Both the position numbers and the translations under genes were made by a program. From Chitinophaga sp. HK235 (GTDB lineage Bacteria; Bacteroidota; Bacteroidia; Chitinophagales; Chitinophagaceae), in the NCBI RefSeq assembly GCF_018255755.1, contig NZ_CP073766.1, positions 6,074,501 through 6,138,500 on the forward strand: DNA of 64,000 nt. Reading direction: 5' to 3'. Shown one piece after another: positions 8,856-18,258 of the stretch. The stretch's first letter is position 1; the number at the start of each line of letters is the position of its first letter. The notes under the pieces are model-generated. The model was not told where the DNA came from and made no database searches. It saw only the letters and a program-made list of their open reading frames with translations.

Positions 8856-9692
8856 ATGATGAACAGACGAGAATTCTTCCGCGGCATATCCGCCGCCATC
8901 GTTATCCAGGCCGCCGGCCGGGTAGCTACCGCCGCCACCAGAATGGACTTTGAGCGTAAAACCGTATTCCGCTTCGCCATCGGCTCCGATTGGCACTATG
9001 GAGAACAGGGTACACAATATGAGCAGTTTTACCACGACCTCGAAAAGGCGTTTCAAACCTATGAGAAAGAAAATCCCTGCTCCTTCTTTGTTCTCAACGG
9101 AGACGTTATCCACAACGATCCGGCCTTTATGACGCCGGCATCCACACTCTTCAAACAAATACATCCCCGTGTATTCGCTACCCGTGGCAACCATGACCAT
9201 GTGACAGCCGAAGCCTGGCAGCAGGCCTGGGGCCACCCGCTCAACCACGACGTGGTAATGGGTAACAACGTGATCCTGCTGGGCGATACCGCCGATATCG
9301 AAGGTAACTACCTGAGCCCTGATGTAGCCTGGTTCCGCGAGAAACTGGAACAACATAAAAAAGCAGCCAACATCTTCATCATTATCCACATCACTCCGGT
9401 GAAATGGACCAAACACGGCATCGATGCGCAGGAATTCCAGACCCTGATCAAACAATATCCCAATATCAGAGCGGTCTTTAATGGTCACGATCACCAGGAA
9501 GACAGTGTGAAATACCTCGACGAAAAAATTCCTTTCCTCTGGGATGGCCACGTAGGTGGTAGCTGGGGTGTCGACTATCACGGCTTCCGTGTAATAGAAC
9601 TCAAGGAAGACGGCAGCCTGTTGTCATTTGTAATGAACCCCTATCAGAAACAGGGTGAACTGACCTTTAAACGTGCAAAGGCGAACAAATAG
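8856..9692 (+). CDS. Tat-exported calcineurin-like metallophosphoesterase
   Basis: A 278-residue exported phosphoesterase of unknown substrate. The N-terminus NRREFFRG followed by a hydrophobic stretch is a twin-arginine (Tat) signal, fitting export of a folded metal enzyme. The metal-binding motifs appear in family order: SDWHYG (D45, H47), NGDVIHND (81-88), GNHDH (111-115), IIIHITP (about 174-180) and FNGHDHQ (about 210). Such proteins carry two metal ions and cleave phosphomonoesters or diesters. It is followed by a SUKH-like gene 32 bp downstream, possibly co-transcribed. Confidence 0.85.
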   Translation: MMNRREFFRGISAAIVIQAAGRVATAATRMDFERKTVFRFAIGSDWHYGEQGTQYEQFYHDLEKAFQTYEKENPCSFFVLNGDVIHNDPAFMTPASTLFKQIHPRVFATRGNHDHVTAEAWQQAWGHPLNHDVVMGNNVILLGDTADIEGNYLSPDVAWFREKLEQHKKAANIFIIIHITPVKWTKHGIDAQEFQTLIKQYPNIRAVFNGHDHQEDSVKYLDEKIPFLWDGHVGGSWGVDYHGFRVIELKEDGSLLSFVMNPYQKQGELTFKRAKANK

Positions 9693-9724
9693 CATTATCT
9701 TGCCTGCGTAAATGACCTAATAAG

Positions 9725-10369
9725 ATGACGATACTGGAAACGATAGAGAAAGACTACGATTTTACCTATCCCTCGTTGTATAAACAGTTGAGTAAAGACG
9801 GTATGCTCGACTGGGGCGTATTGGGGCCGGAATGGTTTAATAACGAGTTTCCACACCTCCGGGAAAACCCTCCTTTGCTGCTGTTTGCCGACGATTTTGA
9901 GATTATGGAGGAAGATGATATTTCAGAGGGGATGCAGGAAGGAATGCTGTTTGCCGACGAAACCCACCGCTTTGTACCTTTTGGTGTGACTGGTGCCGGC
10001 GATTGGTACGCCTTTTATTATAACCTGCAGGATGGAAATGACGTGCCGGTGGTGCTGGTGTATCATGATAGCAACGAAGCAGTGGTACTGGCCAAAAATC
10101 TGCAGGACTTTATTTTCGCGCAGCTGCTGGAAGCCGTTACCAATCCCGATCCGCAATATCCCGGCCTCATCGCCGACGGAGACATGCAGGAAAATACCCG
10201 GCATTTCCTGCGTACACATGCGCCTTATATAACACCGCATCAGCAGGAAATCGTGGCAGAAACTTACCGTAAAGGCTCTCTGACAGGAGAAGAGCTGCAG
10301 GCCATCCTGGAAGCTGAGATCAACTTCGAATGGCTGGACAGCAGTTTCCCTTATCAGGTGAATGAATAA
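9725..10369 (+). CDS. SMI1/KNR4-like (SUKH) family protein
   Basis: A 214-residue acidic cytoplasmic protein with no signal or membrane segment. The arrangement PSLYKQLSKDGMLDWG near the N-terminus, then FVPFGVTGAGDWYAFYY (about 78-94), VPVVLVYHD and a following AVVLAKNLQDF helix is typical of the SMI1/KNR4 (SUKH) fold. Many SUKH proteins are immunity proteins against polymorphic toxins and others are housekeeping; no toxin gene is nearby, so the role is open. It ends just before a long imperfect palindrome that separates it from the convergent SRPBCC gene. Confidence 0.6.
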   Translation: MTILETIEKDYDFTYPSLYKQLSKDGMLDWGVLGPEWFNNEFPHLRENPPLLLFADDFEIMEEDDISEGMQEGMLFADETHRFVPFGVTGAGDWYAFYYNLQDGNDVPVVLVYHDSNEAVVLAKNLQDFIFAQLLEAVTNPDPQYPGLIADGDMQENTRHFLRTHAPYITPHQQEIVAETYRKGSLTGEELQAILEAEINFEWLDSSFPYQVNE

Positions 10370-10370
10370 A

Positions 10371-10441
10371 TTTTTGATTTGCGATTTTTTGATTTAGGGA
10401 TTGAAGTAAATTCCTAAATCAAAAAATCGTAAATCACAAAA
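10371..10441. repeat. long imperfect palindrome between convergent genes, likely bidirectional terminator
   Basis: Two arms of about 28 bases (10372-10400 and 10411-10441) are near-perfect reverse complements around a short loop, rich in GATTTTTTGATTTA text. Only a few bases mismatch. The position between convergent stops fits a bidirectional terminator; the length also fits a small dispersed hairpin repeat. Confidence 0.7.
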
Positions 10442-10449
10442 TCATCAGG

Positions 10450-10833
10450 TTATTCCTTATAAAAGTCGATCAGCGCCCCGAAATAGGCTTCCTGCCAGCC
10501 GGCGGTAATATCTTCATAGGCCTCGTCAGGAATATTGGTATGCCTCAATTCCGCGTCGGTGCCCTTTTTGCTGGGATGAAGAATAATAGTGACAATAGAT
10601 GCCGCTTCTTCATCTTCCCCAAAATACCATTGCTGTACGATCTTCCTGCCTGGCTCAAATTCCAGGTTCTTGCCCACAATGCTTTCTTCCCACATAGAGA
10701 ATTCAGACCCCGGTTCAGTAGACATTTCTGCCACTTCTCCTGTCCATAACCGGATAGTAGCCGGGTTAGTCAGTGCAGCATAAACTTCCTCCGGTTCAGC
10801 TGGTATTATAAAATGTTTCTTAAAATCTTTCAT
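10450..10833 (-). CDS. SRPBCC / AHSA1-domain protein
   Basis: A 127-residue protein of the START/SRPBCC superfamily, AHSA1-like branch. It begins KHFIIPAEPEEVYAALTNP with LWTGEVAEMSTEPGSEFSMWEESIVGKN, the usual strand-helix-strand start, and ends with the TAGWQEAYFGALIDFYKE helix that closes the hydrophobic cavity. Members bind small hydrophobic ligands or act as chaperone co-factors. The ligand is unknown. It is a single gene, convergent with the SUKH-like gene. Confidence 0.85.
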   Translation of the reverse strand: MKDFKKHFIIPAEPEEVYAALTNPATIRLWTGEVAEMSTEPGSEFSMWEESIVGKNLEFEPGRKIVQQWYFGEDEEAASIVTIILHPSKKGTDAELRHTNIPDEAYEDITAGWQEAYFGALIDFYKE

Positions 10834-10927
10834 ATCAGTTCGTTCTAACCCAAAGCTAGTTAATTTTGATTTTGTTGATTATCAGAAATAGTATTTATCT
10901 TTTACTTAATAATCTATCGTACCCCGT

Positions 10928-11506
10928 ATGGATAATAAACCCACATTTTTCGAAACGAGTGAAGCATTCCGTCAATGGTTAGATAAAAACCATCACAAAG
11001 CAGAAGAATTGCTGGTAGGATATTATAAAGTTGGTTCCGGTAAAAAAAGTATGTCATGGTCAGAATCAGTGGACGAAGCTATTTGTTTTGGCTGGATAGA
11101 TGGTGTCCGGAGATCTATTGATGACGAGCGTTACAGTATTCGTTTTACGCCCCGTAAACATAAAAGCATCTGGAGTGCGATCAATATCAAAAAAGTGGAA
11201 GACCTCACCAAAGCCGGCAGGATGATGCCTGCGGGTGTCGCTGCCTTCAACAAGCGGGAAATAGAGCGTTCGGCCATCTATGCCTATGAACAGAAAGAGA
11301 CTCCCCCGCTTTCTGAAGCATATGAACAACGTTTCCGGGCCAATAAAAAAGCCTGGGAGTTTTATCAGAAAATGGCGCCTGGCTACCGGATGCTGACTGC
11401 CAACTGGGTGATGTCTGCCAAACAGGAGGCTACCCGGGAAAAGCGTTTGTCGGAGCTGATCCGTGACAGTGAAGCCGGAACAAAAGTGAAGAAATATAAC
11501 TACTAA
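10928..11506 (+). CDS. YdeI/OmpD-associated family protein
   Basis: A 192-residue cytoplasmic protein with the conserved YdeI/OmpD-associated pattern: FRQWLDKNHHKAEELLVGYY, then SWSESVDEAICFGWIDGVRR (about 40-59), RFTPRKHKSIWSAIN (about 70-84) and a C-terminal basic helical part. Family members have been linked to resistance to antimicrobial peptides, but the biochemical activity is unknown. It lies 16 bp upstream of the nitrilase and may share its transcript. Confidence 0.8.
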   Translation: MDNKPTFFETSEAFRQWLDKNHHKAEELLVGYYKVGSGKKSMSWSESVDEAICFGWIDGVRRSIDDERYSIRFTPRKHKSIWSAINIKKVEDLTKAGRMMPAGVAAFNKREIERSAIYAYEQKETPPLSEAYEQRFRANKKAWEFYQKMAPGYRMLTANWVMSAKQEATREKRLSELIRDSEAGTKVKKYNY

Positions 11507-11522
11507 GTATATACGATTATTT

Positions 11523-12473
11523 ATGAAGAATATTAAAGTTGCATCAGCACAATTCGAAAACAAAAGCGGAGACAAAGCTTACAATCTTCAACAGATTAAT
11601 GACCTGGCGGCCAAAGCAGCTGCCGATGGCGCACAGGCTATCGCCTTTCATGAATGTTCCGTTACCGGCTACACTTTCGCCCGGGGCCTCTCCCGTGAAC
11701 AGATGCTGGACCTGGCAGAGTTTATCCCCGACGGCCCCAGTATTCAACGATTAACCGCCATCGCCCGGGAACATGATATCGCTATTCTGGCCGGCCTGTT
11801 TGAAAAAGATGCTGCAGACAAATTATACAAAGCCTATGTGTGCGTGGATAAAAACGGACTGGTGGCTAAATACCGCAAGCTGCATCCTTTCATCAATCCA
11901 TATCTTACGCCTGGCGATGAATACGTGGTGTTTGATCTGCTGGGATGGAAATGTGGTATCCTGATCTGCTACGATAACAATGTCATTGAAAATGTAAGAG
12001 CTACCAGCCTGCTGGGTGCCGACATTATCTTTATGCCACATGTGACGATGTGTACGCCGTCTTCCCGTCCGGGTGCAGGTTTTGTGGACCCTGCCCTCTG
12101 GCACAACAGAGCAGCAGACCCTACCTCCCTGCGCATGGAATTCGATGGACTCAAAGGCCGCAGCTGGCTGATGAAATGGCTGCCGGCACGCGCCTACGAC
12201 AATGCCGTATACGTGGTGTTCTCCAACCCCATCGGCATGGATGATGACCAGCTGAAAAACGGTTGCTCTATGATCCTCGATCCTTTCGGCGATATCATCG
12301 GTGAATGCCGTAAGCTGGATAATGATTACACCGTGGCCACCCTGACACCCGAAAAGCTGCAGCAGGCCGGTGGACACCGTTACCGCAAGGCTCGCCGCCC
12401 CGATCTGTACCGCGATGTTATCGGACAGGAACATACGCCGGAACAGAAGGTGGTATGGCTGGACAATAAATAA
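11523..12473 (+). CDS. carbon-nitrogen hydrolase (nitrilase superfamily)
   Basis: A 316-residue member of the nitrilase superfamily, which cleaves nitriles or amides (or carbamoyl groups). The catalytic triad is visible: Glu44 in FHECSVTGY, Lys119 in KYRKLHPF and Cys149 in GILICYDNN. The insertion around 170-215 (CTPSSRPGAGFVDPALW...) and the C-terminal GHRYRKARRPDLY resemble the branch of aliphatic amidase/nitrilase-like proteins often found in Bacteroidota. The substrate cannot be told from sequence. It is followed by a strong terminator. Confidence 0.88.
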   Translation: MKNIKVASAQFENKSGDKAYNLQQINDLAAKAAADGAQAIAFHECSVTGYTFARGLSREQMLDLAEFIPDGPSIQRLTAIAREHDIAILAGLFEKDAADKLYKAYVCVDKNGLVAKYRKLHPFINPYLTPGDEYVVFDLLGWKCGILICYDNNVIENVRATSLLGADIIFMPHVTMCTPSSRPGAGFVDPALWHNRAADPTSLRMEFDGLKGRSWLMKWLPARAYDNAVYVVFSNPIGMDDDQLKNGCSMILDPFGDIIGECRKLDNDYTVATLTPEKLQQAGGHRYRKARRPDLYRDVIGQEHTPEQKVVWLDNK

Positions 12474-12493
12474 TTGCTACACTAATATTTTTT

Positions 12494-12540
12494 AAGGAGA
12501 TGATCATTCGGTGTCCTATCGGGTGATCATCTCCTTTTTA
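12494..12540 (+). terminator. intrinsic terminator after nitrilase
   Basis: The 13-bp stem AAGGAGATGATCA / TGATCATCTCCTT (12494-12506 with 12524-12536) is followed by a T run. Confidence 0.85.
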
Positions 12541-12686
12541 ATGCAATCCATCTCCCTGAAAAATATTTCCCTAAAAAAAATATTGCAGGTGGGTCCTGCG
12601 TTTAATGCAGAAATCTGCAGGAAAATGCATTTTTATATTTGTTTGAATGCGTTTTTTTGCCGAATTTAAAGTAGAATCATCTTCCA

Positions 12687-13433
12687 ATGTTAAAGAAGGA
12701 ACGCCAGGCATATATCTTACATCAGGTCAACCTGCACAACAAGGTATTGTCCTCTCACCTGAGTGAGCAGATGGGTGTTTCTGAAGACACGATCCGGCGT
12801 GATCTGGCATCGCTGGCACAGGAAGGGAAGATCCTGAAAGTACATGGTGGCGGATTGTCTAATTCATTTCACCAGGGGATTGTTTCACAGGATGTTTATG
12901 CCATTGAGGAGAAGCGTGTGATTGCGCTGAAAGCGGTGGAACTGATACACGACGGCATGTTTGTGCTGACAACAGGTGGCACTACCATATTACAACTGGC
13001 CAGAATATTGCCAACTGAATTGCGGGCCACCTTTATCACCGTTAGTTTGCCGGCAGCATTTGAATATGCCAACCATCCTAATATTGAAGTGATTGTCATC
13101 GGGGATAAGCTGGCCAAAAATTCAAAGATCACCGTTGGCGGCGAAGCGATCTCCAAAATAAGGGATATCCGTGCCGACTTGTGTTTCCTCGGAGTAAATG
13201 CCATCGATGTAGAGGCCGGCCTCACAGATAACGACTGGGAAGTAGTGCAGGTAAAAAAAGCCATGGTCAGCACCGCCAGAAAAGTAGTAGCACTCTGCAT
13301 CTCCGAAAAAGTAAATACGGCAGAACATCTGAAGATATGTGACATAGAAGACATTGATATGCTGATCACAGAGTTACCACCAAAATCGAAGAAATTACAA
13401 CCATATAGCAGTAAGGGAATAAAAATTATATAA
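12687..13433 (+). CDS. DeoR/GlpR-family transcriptional regulator
   Basis: A 248-residue sugar-responsive repressor. The N-terminal winged HTH reads KKERQAYILHQVNLHNKVLSSHLSEQMGVSEDTIRRDLASL with the DeoR wing KVHGGG (residues about 3-57). The effector domain follows, with LTTGGTTILQLA (about 94-105) and FLGVNAIDVEAGLTD (about 172-186), the phosphosugar-binding DeoR C-terminal pattern. It lies 275 bp upstream of the SusC/SusD pair in the same orientation and is the obvious candidate regulator, though the operator is not identified. A TATATTTG box lies about 45 bp before the start. Confidence 0.92.
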   Translation: MLKKERQAYILHQVNLHNKVLSSHLSEQMGVSEDTIRRDLASLAQEGKILKVHGGGLSNSFHQGIVSQDVYAIEEKRVIALKAVELIHDGMFVLTTGGTTILQLARILPTELRATFITVSLPAAFEYANHPNIEVIVIGDKLAKNSKITVGGEAISKIRDIRADLCFLGVNAIDVEAGLTDNDWEVVQVKKAMVSTARKVVALCISEKVNTAEHLKICDIEDIDMLITELPPKSKKLQPYSSKGIKII

Positions 13434-13472
13434 GAACCATTTTCATTTTTATCATCCGTATTATCAACAAAT

Positions 13473-13492
13473 AGCCCTCCCGGGCTGTTTTA
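13473..13492 (+). terminator. weak terminator-like hairpin after DeoR gene
   Basis: A short GC-rich stem (AGCCC 13473-13477 with GGGCT 13482-13486) is followed by GTTTT. It is plausible but weak. The rest of the 275-bp gap before SusC has no other clear signal. Confidence 0.4.
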
Positions 13493-13708
13493 CAGGACAA
13501 CTAGCGGTAAAAGACTGAATGTTTGAAGAACGTTCCGGGACAACACGTTTTGACATAACAGACAACAGGCAGCGAAATGCTGTACCTGTTTGTTTAACTA
13601 TTTATCATTAACAAATAAAAAGAAAGCAACAACAGTCGTCAACCACTCAACAGCTTTAGCAGCTGCTTACAAGCAACCAGCAACAGTAACTCTAATTAAA
13701 TTTTTTTT

Positions 13709-16700
13709 ATGATCACGCGTCTATTTATGCGATTGACAGAGGGCCGCCGTGTGCTGCTTTTTCTGTTGATGACCTGCCTGGCAGCCACCGTCAGTGCACA
13801 GGTTAAAATATCCGGTAAGGTGACAGACGAAACCGGAACTCCCTTACCTGGAATCACGGTAACACTGAAGAACACCAAACTAGGCTCCAATACTTCGGTA
13901 GATGGTATCTATAGTTTTATGGCCAATGTACCGGCCGGCAACTATACTCTGGTTTTTACCGGTATCGGCTTTACTTCCCAGGAAATACCCGTCACTATTG
14001 GTACCAGCAATATCACCAGAGATGTGAAGATGGGAACCTCGGTATCCAAACTGGATGAGATAGTCGTTACCGGTACCTCTCAGGGTACCACCCGTCGCCA
14101 ACTGGGAAGTTATATCGCCTCCGTAAAGGCAGACGATCTTAACAAAGGCGCTACCGGCAACGTACTGGCAGCCCTCCAGGGTAAAACAGCCGGCGCCCAG
14201 ATCACCCAGAACTCCGGCGACCCTTCAGGTGGTATATCCGTGAAACTCAGAGGTATCAGTACCATCAACGGCTCTACGGAACCACTCTATATTGTGGATG
14301 GTGTAATTGTGGATAACTCCACCACCCGCGTTACCAACGCCGATCCCAACTATGCAGGCGCCAACTTCGTAGGTGCTGTCGGACAAAACCGTATGGCCGA
14401 CATCAACCCGGATGATATTGAAAGAGTAGAAGTACTCAACGGCGCCGCGGCTGCAGCTATCTACGGTTCCAGGGCCAACGCCGGTGTAGTACAGATATTC
14501 ACTAAAAGAGGAAGTTCCGGCAAACCGGTGATCAACTTCTCCACAGGCCTGTCTATCAACGAGCTGCGGAAAAAACTGAGTGTCAACAGGGCTCCTACTA
14601 AATTCGGTGGTAATCCTCAGGACTCCACACAAAATATCCTCACGCCCGCCGTAGTCAGCACTTTCCCGGTACAACGCTTCGACTACCAGGATTTTATTTT
14701 CCGTACCGGCGTAGGCACAGACAACAATATCTCCATCGCCGGTGGTAAAGACAAAACCAAATACTACGCTTCTGCCAGCTACTTCTACAACCAGGGTATC
14801 ATCAAAAATACAGACTTCAACCGCTTCAGCTTCAGAGTCAACCTGGACCAGGAAGTTACCAAATGGCTGAGTGTTAATGCCACCGTTAACTACATCTACA
14901 GCAAGTCGAATGAAAAGCCGGATGGCAATACCTTTTATTCACCGATGAACTCCGTCACCATCCTGGGTAACTACTACGATATTCAGCAAAGGGATGCATT
15001 TGGTAATCTCCAGAAAGTGGGTAACCTGGGCCGTGTAAACCCCGTATCCATCATCCGGGATTTCCGCCAGCAACAACAGGTGGGCAGGGTGATTACCGGT
15101 GTGGGCCTGAAACTCAATCCCATCAAGAACCTGACGGTAGACTATCACGTGGGTATCGATAACTATTACCAGTACGGTACCACCTTTATTCCACCATTCG
15201 CCTATAATGTAAGTACCAGCTTTTTCGGTGGTGGTACAGCGTTGGACCCCGCCCAGAACGGTTATGCCAGCGTAGGCGCCAATAATTCACTGTTGCTCAA
15301 CCACGACGTGAACGCTACCTATAACGCCAGCATCAATAAGGACCTGGAATCTGTAACACAGGTCGGTTACTCCGTACAATATCAGCGACAACAATATTCC
15401 CTGCAACAGGGCAGAGGTATGCCTCCCTTTGTACAGACTGCCGACAGAGCCACGACCGCTATTCCGGGCAGTGATCAACGTACGGAGCTGTCTATCTCCG
15501 GGGAATATATCCAGCAGAACTTCAAATTCCGCAATCAGCTGTTCCTGACCGGCGCCCTGCGTGTGGATGGTTCTTCTGTTTTCGGTAGTAGTGAACGTAA
15601 CCAGCTGTATACTAAACTAAGCGGCAGCTACGTGATCTCCGGCACAGATTTCTGGGGTAAATCCTCTATCTCCAAATGGTGGACCCTGCTGAAACTGCGT
15701 GCAGCCTACGGCGAATCCGGCAACCTTACCGGCATCCCCGCCTATGGACGTTTTAACACCTATAACGCCAATGCTTTTATAGGAGCTTCCGGTTTTCAGG
15801 GACAGACCACCTTCACCGATCCCAACGTAAAACCAGAGAAACAGAAAGAGCTGGAAATAGGTACAGATATGTCGTTTCTGGAGGATCGTATAGGCCTCAG
15901 CGTTAACTACTACCGTAAAAAAGTGAACGACCTGCTGATTAGCAGAGCGGTAGCGCCTACCAAAGGTTATCAGTTTATACTGAGCAATATCGGTTCTCTT
16001 CAGAACAATGGTTTTGAAGTGGTGCTGAACGCCATACCGGTGAAAACCACCAATTTTACCTGGAGTCTCACCGCTATCTACAACCGCAACAGGAATAAAA
16101 CATTGAGCATAGGACAGTCACTCATATTGCTGAACACTGTCGGCGGTGCACCGGTAGGGATTGCCAACGGAGAGCCTATCGGATTTTTCTACGGCACTTT
16201 CTTCGCCAGAGATGCCAATGGTAATATCATCACGAATGCCAAGGGCATACCTTTAACAGAAAGAGGCATACAGAACGGGCCTTTAACGTATACCCCTCAA
16301 CGTGATCCTGCCACCGGTCTGCCTCTGGCTACTGCGCCGGCCCTCAATAAAATAATCGGAGATCCTAATCCTGACTGGACAGGTACTTTCACCACTGACC
16401 TGCAGTACAAAAAACTCGGGCTGCATATCCAGCTGGATGCGGTACAGGGAGTAGATGTGTTTAACGCGGACTTCAGGACCCGTCAGGGTGTGGATAATGG
16501 TAAAGTAGCAGAGCAGGAAGACCGCGGACAGCTGCCCAGAGGATACATTGCCGGCGTGTACAATATCCAGGAGTTCAGGATAGACGATGGCAACTTTGTA
16601 AAGCTGCGTGAAGTATCGCTGAGCTATGATTTTGGCAACAAAGTGGTGAAAGGGCTGAATAACCTCACCGTGAGCCTGGGAGGCCGTAACCTCATTTCAT

Positions 16701-16828
16701 GGGACAACTACAAAGGCTACGATCCGGAAGTGAATGCCGCCGGTCAGAGCACGGTATTACGCGGGATAGACTTCGGGGCTGTACCCATCCCCCGCACCTA
16801 CAACCTGACCGTCCGTGCTAAATTCTAA
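13709..16828 (+). CDS. SusC/RagA-type TonB-linked outer membrane receptor
   Basis: A 1039-residue outer-membrane active transporter that imports oligosaccharides or other ligands with its SusD partner, powered by TonB-ExbBD. After a signal peptide (cleavage near SAQ, residue 31) comes a carboxypeptidase-like regulatory domain (VKISGKVTDETGTPLPGITV, about 32-115). The SusC signature LDEIVVTGT and plug (LAALQGKTAGAQI, SVKLRGISTINGSTEPLYIV, INPDDIERVEVLNGAAAAAIYGSR) follow at about 110-265, then a long beta-barrel ending in aromatic-rich LTVRAKF. It is co-directional with SusD (11-bp gap). The ligand is unknown; no glycoside hydrolase sits directly beside it. Confidence 0.95.
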   Translation: MITRLFMRLTEGRRVLLFLLMTCLAATVSAQVKISGKVTDETGTPLPGITVTLKNTKLGSNTSVDGIYSFMANVPAGNYTLVFTGIGFTSQEIPVTIGTSNITRDVKMGTSVSKLDEIVVTGTSQGTTRRQLGSYIASVKADDLNKGATGNVLAALQGKTAGAQITQNSGDPSGGISVKLRGISTINGSTEPLYIVDGVIVDNSTTRVTNADPNYAGANFVGAVGQNRMADINPDDIERVEVLNGAAAAAIYGSRANAGVVQIFTKRGSSGKPVINFSTGLSINELRKKLSVNRAPTKFGGNPQDSTQNILTPAVVSTFPVQRFDYQDFIFRTGVGTDNNISIAGGKDKTKYYASASYFYNQGIIKNTDFNRFSFRVNLDQEVTKWLSVNATVNYIYSKSNEKPDGNTFYSPMNSVTILGNYYDIQQRDAFGNLQKVGNLGRVNPVSIIRDFRQQQQVGRVITGVGLKLNPIKNLTVDYHVGIDNYYQYGTTFIPPFAYNVSTSFFGGGTALDPAQNGYASVGANNSLLLNHDVNATYNASINKDLESVTQVGYSVQYQRQQYSLQQGRGMPPFVQTADRATTAIPGSDQRTELSISGEYIQQNFKFRNQLFLTGALRVDGSSVFGSSERNQLYTKLSGSYVISGTDFWGKSSISKWWTLLKLRAAYGESGNLTGIPAYGRFNTYNANAFIGASGFQGQTTFTDPNVKPEKQKELEIGTDMSFLEDRIGLSVNYYRKKVNDLLISRAVAPTKGYQFILSNIGSLQNNGFEVVLNAIPVKTTNFTWSLTAIYNRNRNKTLSIGQSLILLNTVGGAPVGIANGEPIGFFYGTFFARDANGNIITNAKGIPLTERGIQNGPLTYTPQRDPATGLPLATAPALNKIIGDPNPDWTGTFTTDLQYKKLGLHIQLDAVQGVDVFNADFRTRQGVDNGKVAEQEDRGQLPRGYIAGVYNIQEFRIDDGNFVKLREVSLSYDFGNKVVKGLNNLTVSLGGRNLISWDNYKGYDPEVNAAGQSTVLRGIDFGAVPIPRTYNLTVRAKF

Positions 16829-16839
16829 CTACTAAACAG

Positions 16840-18174
16840 ATGATCATGAAACGATATACTGCGCTCTATAAATATTTGGTCATGGCAGCACTGGTGCTGT
16901 GTGTTATGACTGCCTGCAAAAAAGATTACCAGGACCCTTCGGGGCCTTCCCTGGAGCAGGCTTACAGTTCTCCTCAGGCACTCACAGATGTGGCTGTGGG
17001 TTTGCAGGCTTGGTATGTAAAAGACAGGATAGGACTGATATATACCACCACTACTTCCGGCAGCCTGCTGACCGGTGAAACATTTGTCACCAATCCTGGT
17101 AACGCGGATGAAGGCCAGCTGGCCACCGGCGGCAATACCTTGCTCAACAACAACGTGGTGGTGACCGGCATGTGGTCTGTGACAAACAAAATAGCCTATG
17201 AAGCAGACAAAGTGCTCAATAAGACCAATAGTGTGGTGGCTGATAAAGGCTTCGCCAGCGGATTGATTGCTTATACTTCTATTTTTAAGGCGCTGGCGCT
17301 GGGTGTACAAGCCAATTACTGGGAGCAGGTGCCTGATACCACCAGTCAGCCAGACAACCAGACTAACGCCGTTCATTTTATCCCGGCTCAACGAGGGTAT
17401 GCCAGGGCGGTACGCACCATCGATAACGCGCTCAATACCATTGCCGCTACACCGATAGGAGCCAATTTCGCACCCAGTATACCCAAGGGTATCAATATTG
17501 TAAATACCCTCTATGCACTCAAAGCCCGTTATGCACTCTGTGCCGGCGACTACGCCACTGCGCTGGATGCAGCCAATAAGGTAGATCTTACTGTTGCTGG
17601 TATCAGTACCTTCAACTTTAACCCGCAGGTGCCCAACCCTATTTTTATACTGGTAGCGTCTACCAGCAATATCTATCAGGTGGTGGATTCCACCATGGGG
17701 CTGCCCGTGGGCATACAGCCTGATCTGGCAGATGCCCGCATACCTTTTTATATCTCCCGGCCACCTAATGGCAAACCTACCAGGTTTGCGATCGGCGGCT
17801 TCTTTACCTCCAATATCCAGTCCATTCCTGTATTTCTGCCCGGAGAAATCACACTGATCAAGGCAGAATGTTATGCCCGGATGAACAACCTGGCACAGGG
17901 GCTGGCAGAGCTGAATAAAGTAGTGACCAAAACGCCGGCACAGGATCCTTTTGGCGTAGGGGCCGGACTGCCGCCTGTCGTGGTTGGCAATATCCCCGAC
18001 CTGCTGACACAGATATACAGAAACCGCCGCATCGAAATGTTTATGTCAGGACAGGAAGTGGAAGATGAAAGACGTTTTGGCCGCCCCGTTGGTGAGCGGA
18101 AACGTAACTTCTTCCCTTATCCTTTTGTGGAAAGAAATGATAATACCAATACACCGCCTGATCCTATTTTCTGA
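16840..18174 (+). CDS. SusD/RagB-type surface lipoprotein
   Basis: A 444-residue lipoprotein that caps the SusC barrel and captures ligand at the cell surface. The signal peptide ends in VMTACKKD, with Cys26 (from the first Met) as the lipidated residue. The helical TPR-like body (MWSVTNKIAYEADKVLNKT, YTSIFKALALGVQANYWEQVP) and the C-terminal YRNRRIEMFMSGQEVEDERRFGR motif are typical of SusD. It is shorter than classical SusD (about 500-550 residues) but looks complete. It starts 11 bp after SusC, so the two are translated from one message; a hairpin terminator follows. Confidence 0.93.
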   Translation: MIMKRYTALYKYLVMAALVLCVMTACKKDYQDPSGPSLEQAYSSPQALTDVAVGLQAWYVKDRIGLIYTTTTSGSLLTGETFVTNPGNADEGQLATGGNTLLNNNVVVTGMWSVTNKIAYEADKVLNKTNSVVADKGFASGLIAYTSIFKALALGVQANYWEQVPDTTSQPDNQTNAVHFIPAQRGYARAVRTIDNALNTIAATPIGANFAPSIPKGINIVNTLYALKARYALCAGDYATALDAANKVDLTVAGISTFNFNPQVPNPIFILVASTSNIYQVVDSTMGLPVGIQPDLADARIPFYISRPPNGKPTRFAIGGFFTSNIQSIPVFLPGEITLIKAECYARMNNLAQGLAELNKVVTKTPAQDPFGVGAGLPPVVVGNIPDLLTQIYRNRRIEMFMSGQEVEDERRFGRPVGERKRNFFPYPFVERNDNTNTPPDPIF

Positions 18175-18190
18175 TAGTTGTATTATCTTT

Positions 18191-18232
18191 ATGAACGGCA
18201 GCCAGGTATCACTGACTGCCGTTCATATTTTA
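18191..18232 (+). terminator. intrinsic terminator after SusD
   Basis: The 11-bp stem ATGAACGGCAG / CTGCCGTTCAT (18191-18201 with 18216-18226) is followed by ATTTTAT. Confidence 0.75.
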
Positions 18233-18258
18233 TCCTGTACCCTTAATGTCCTGTTGCC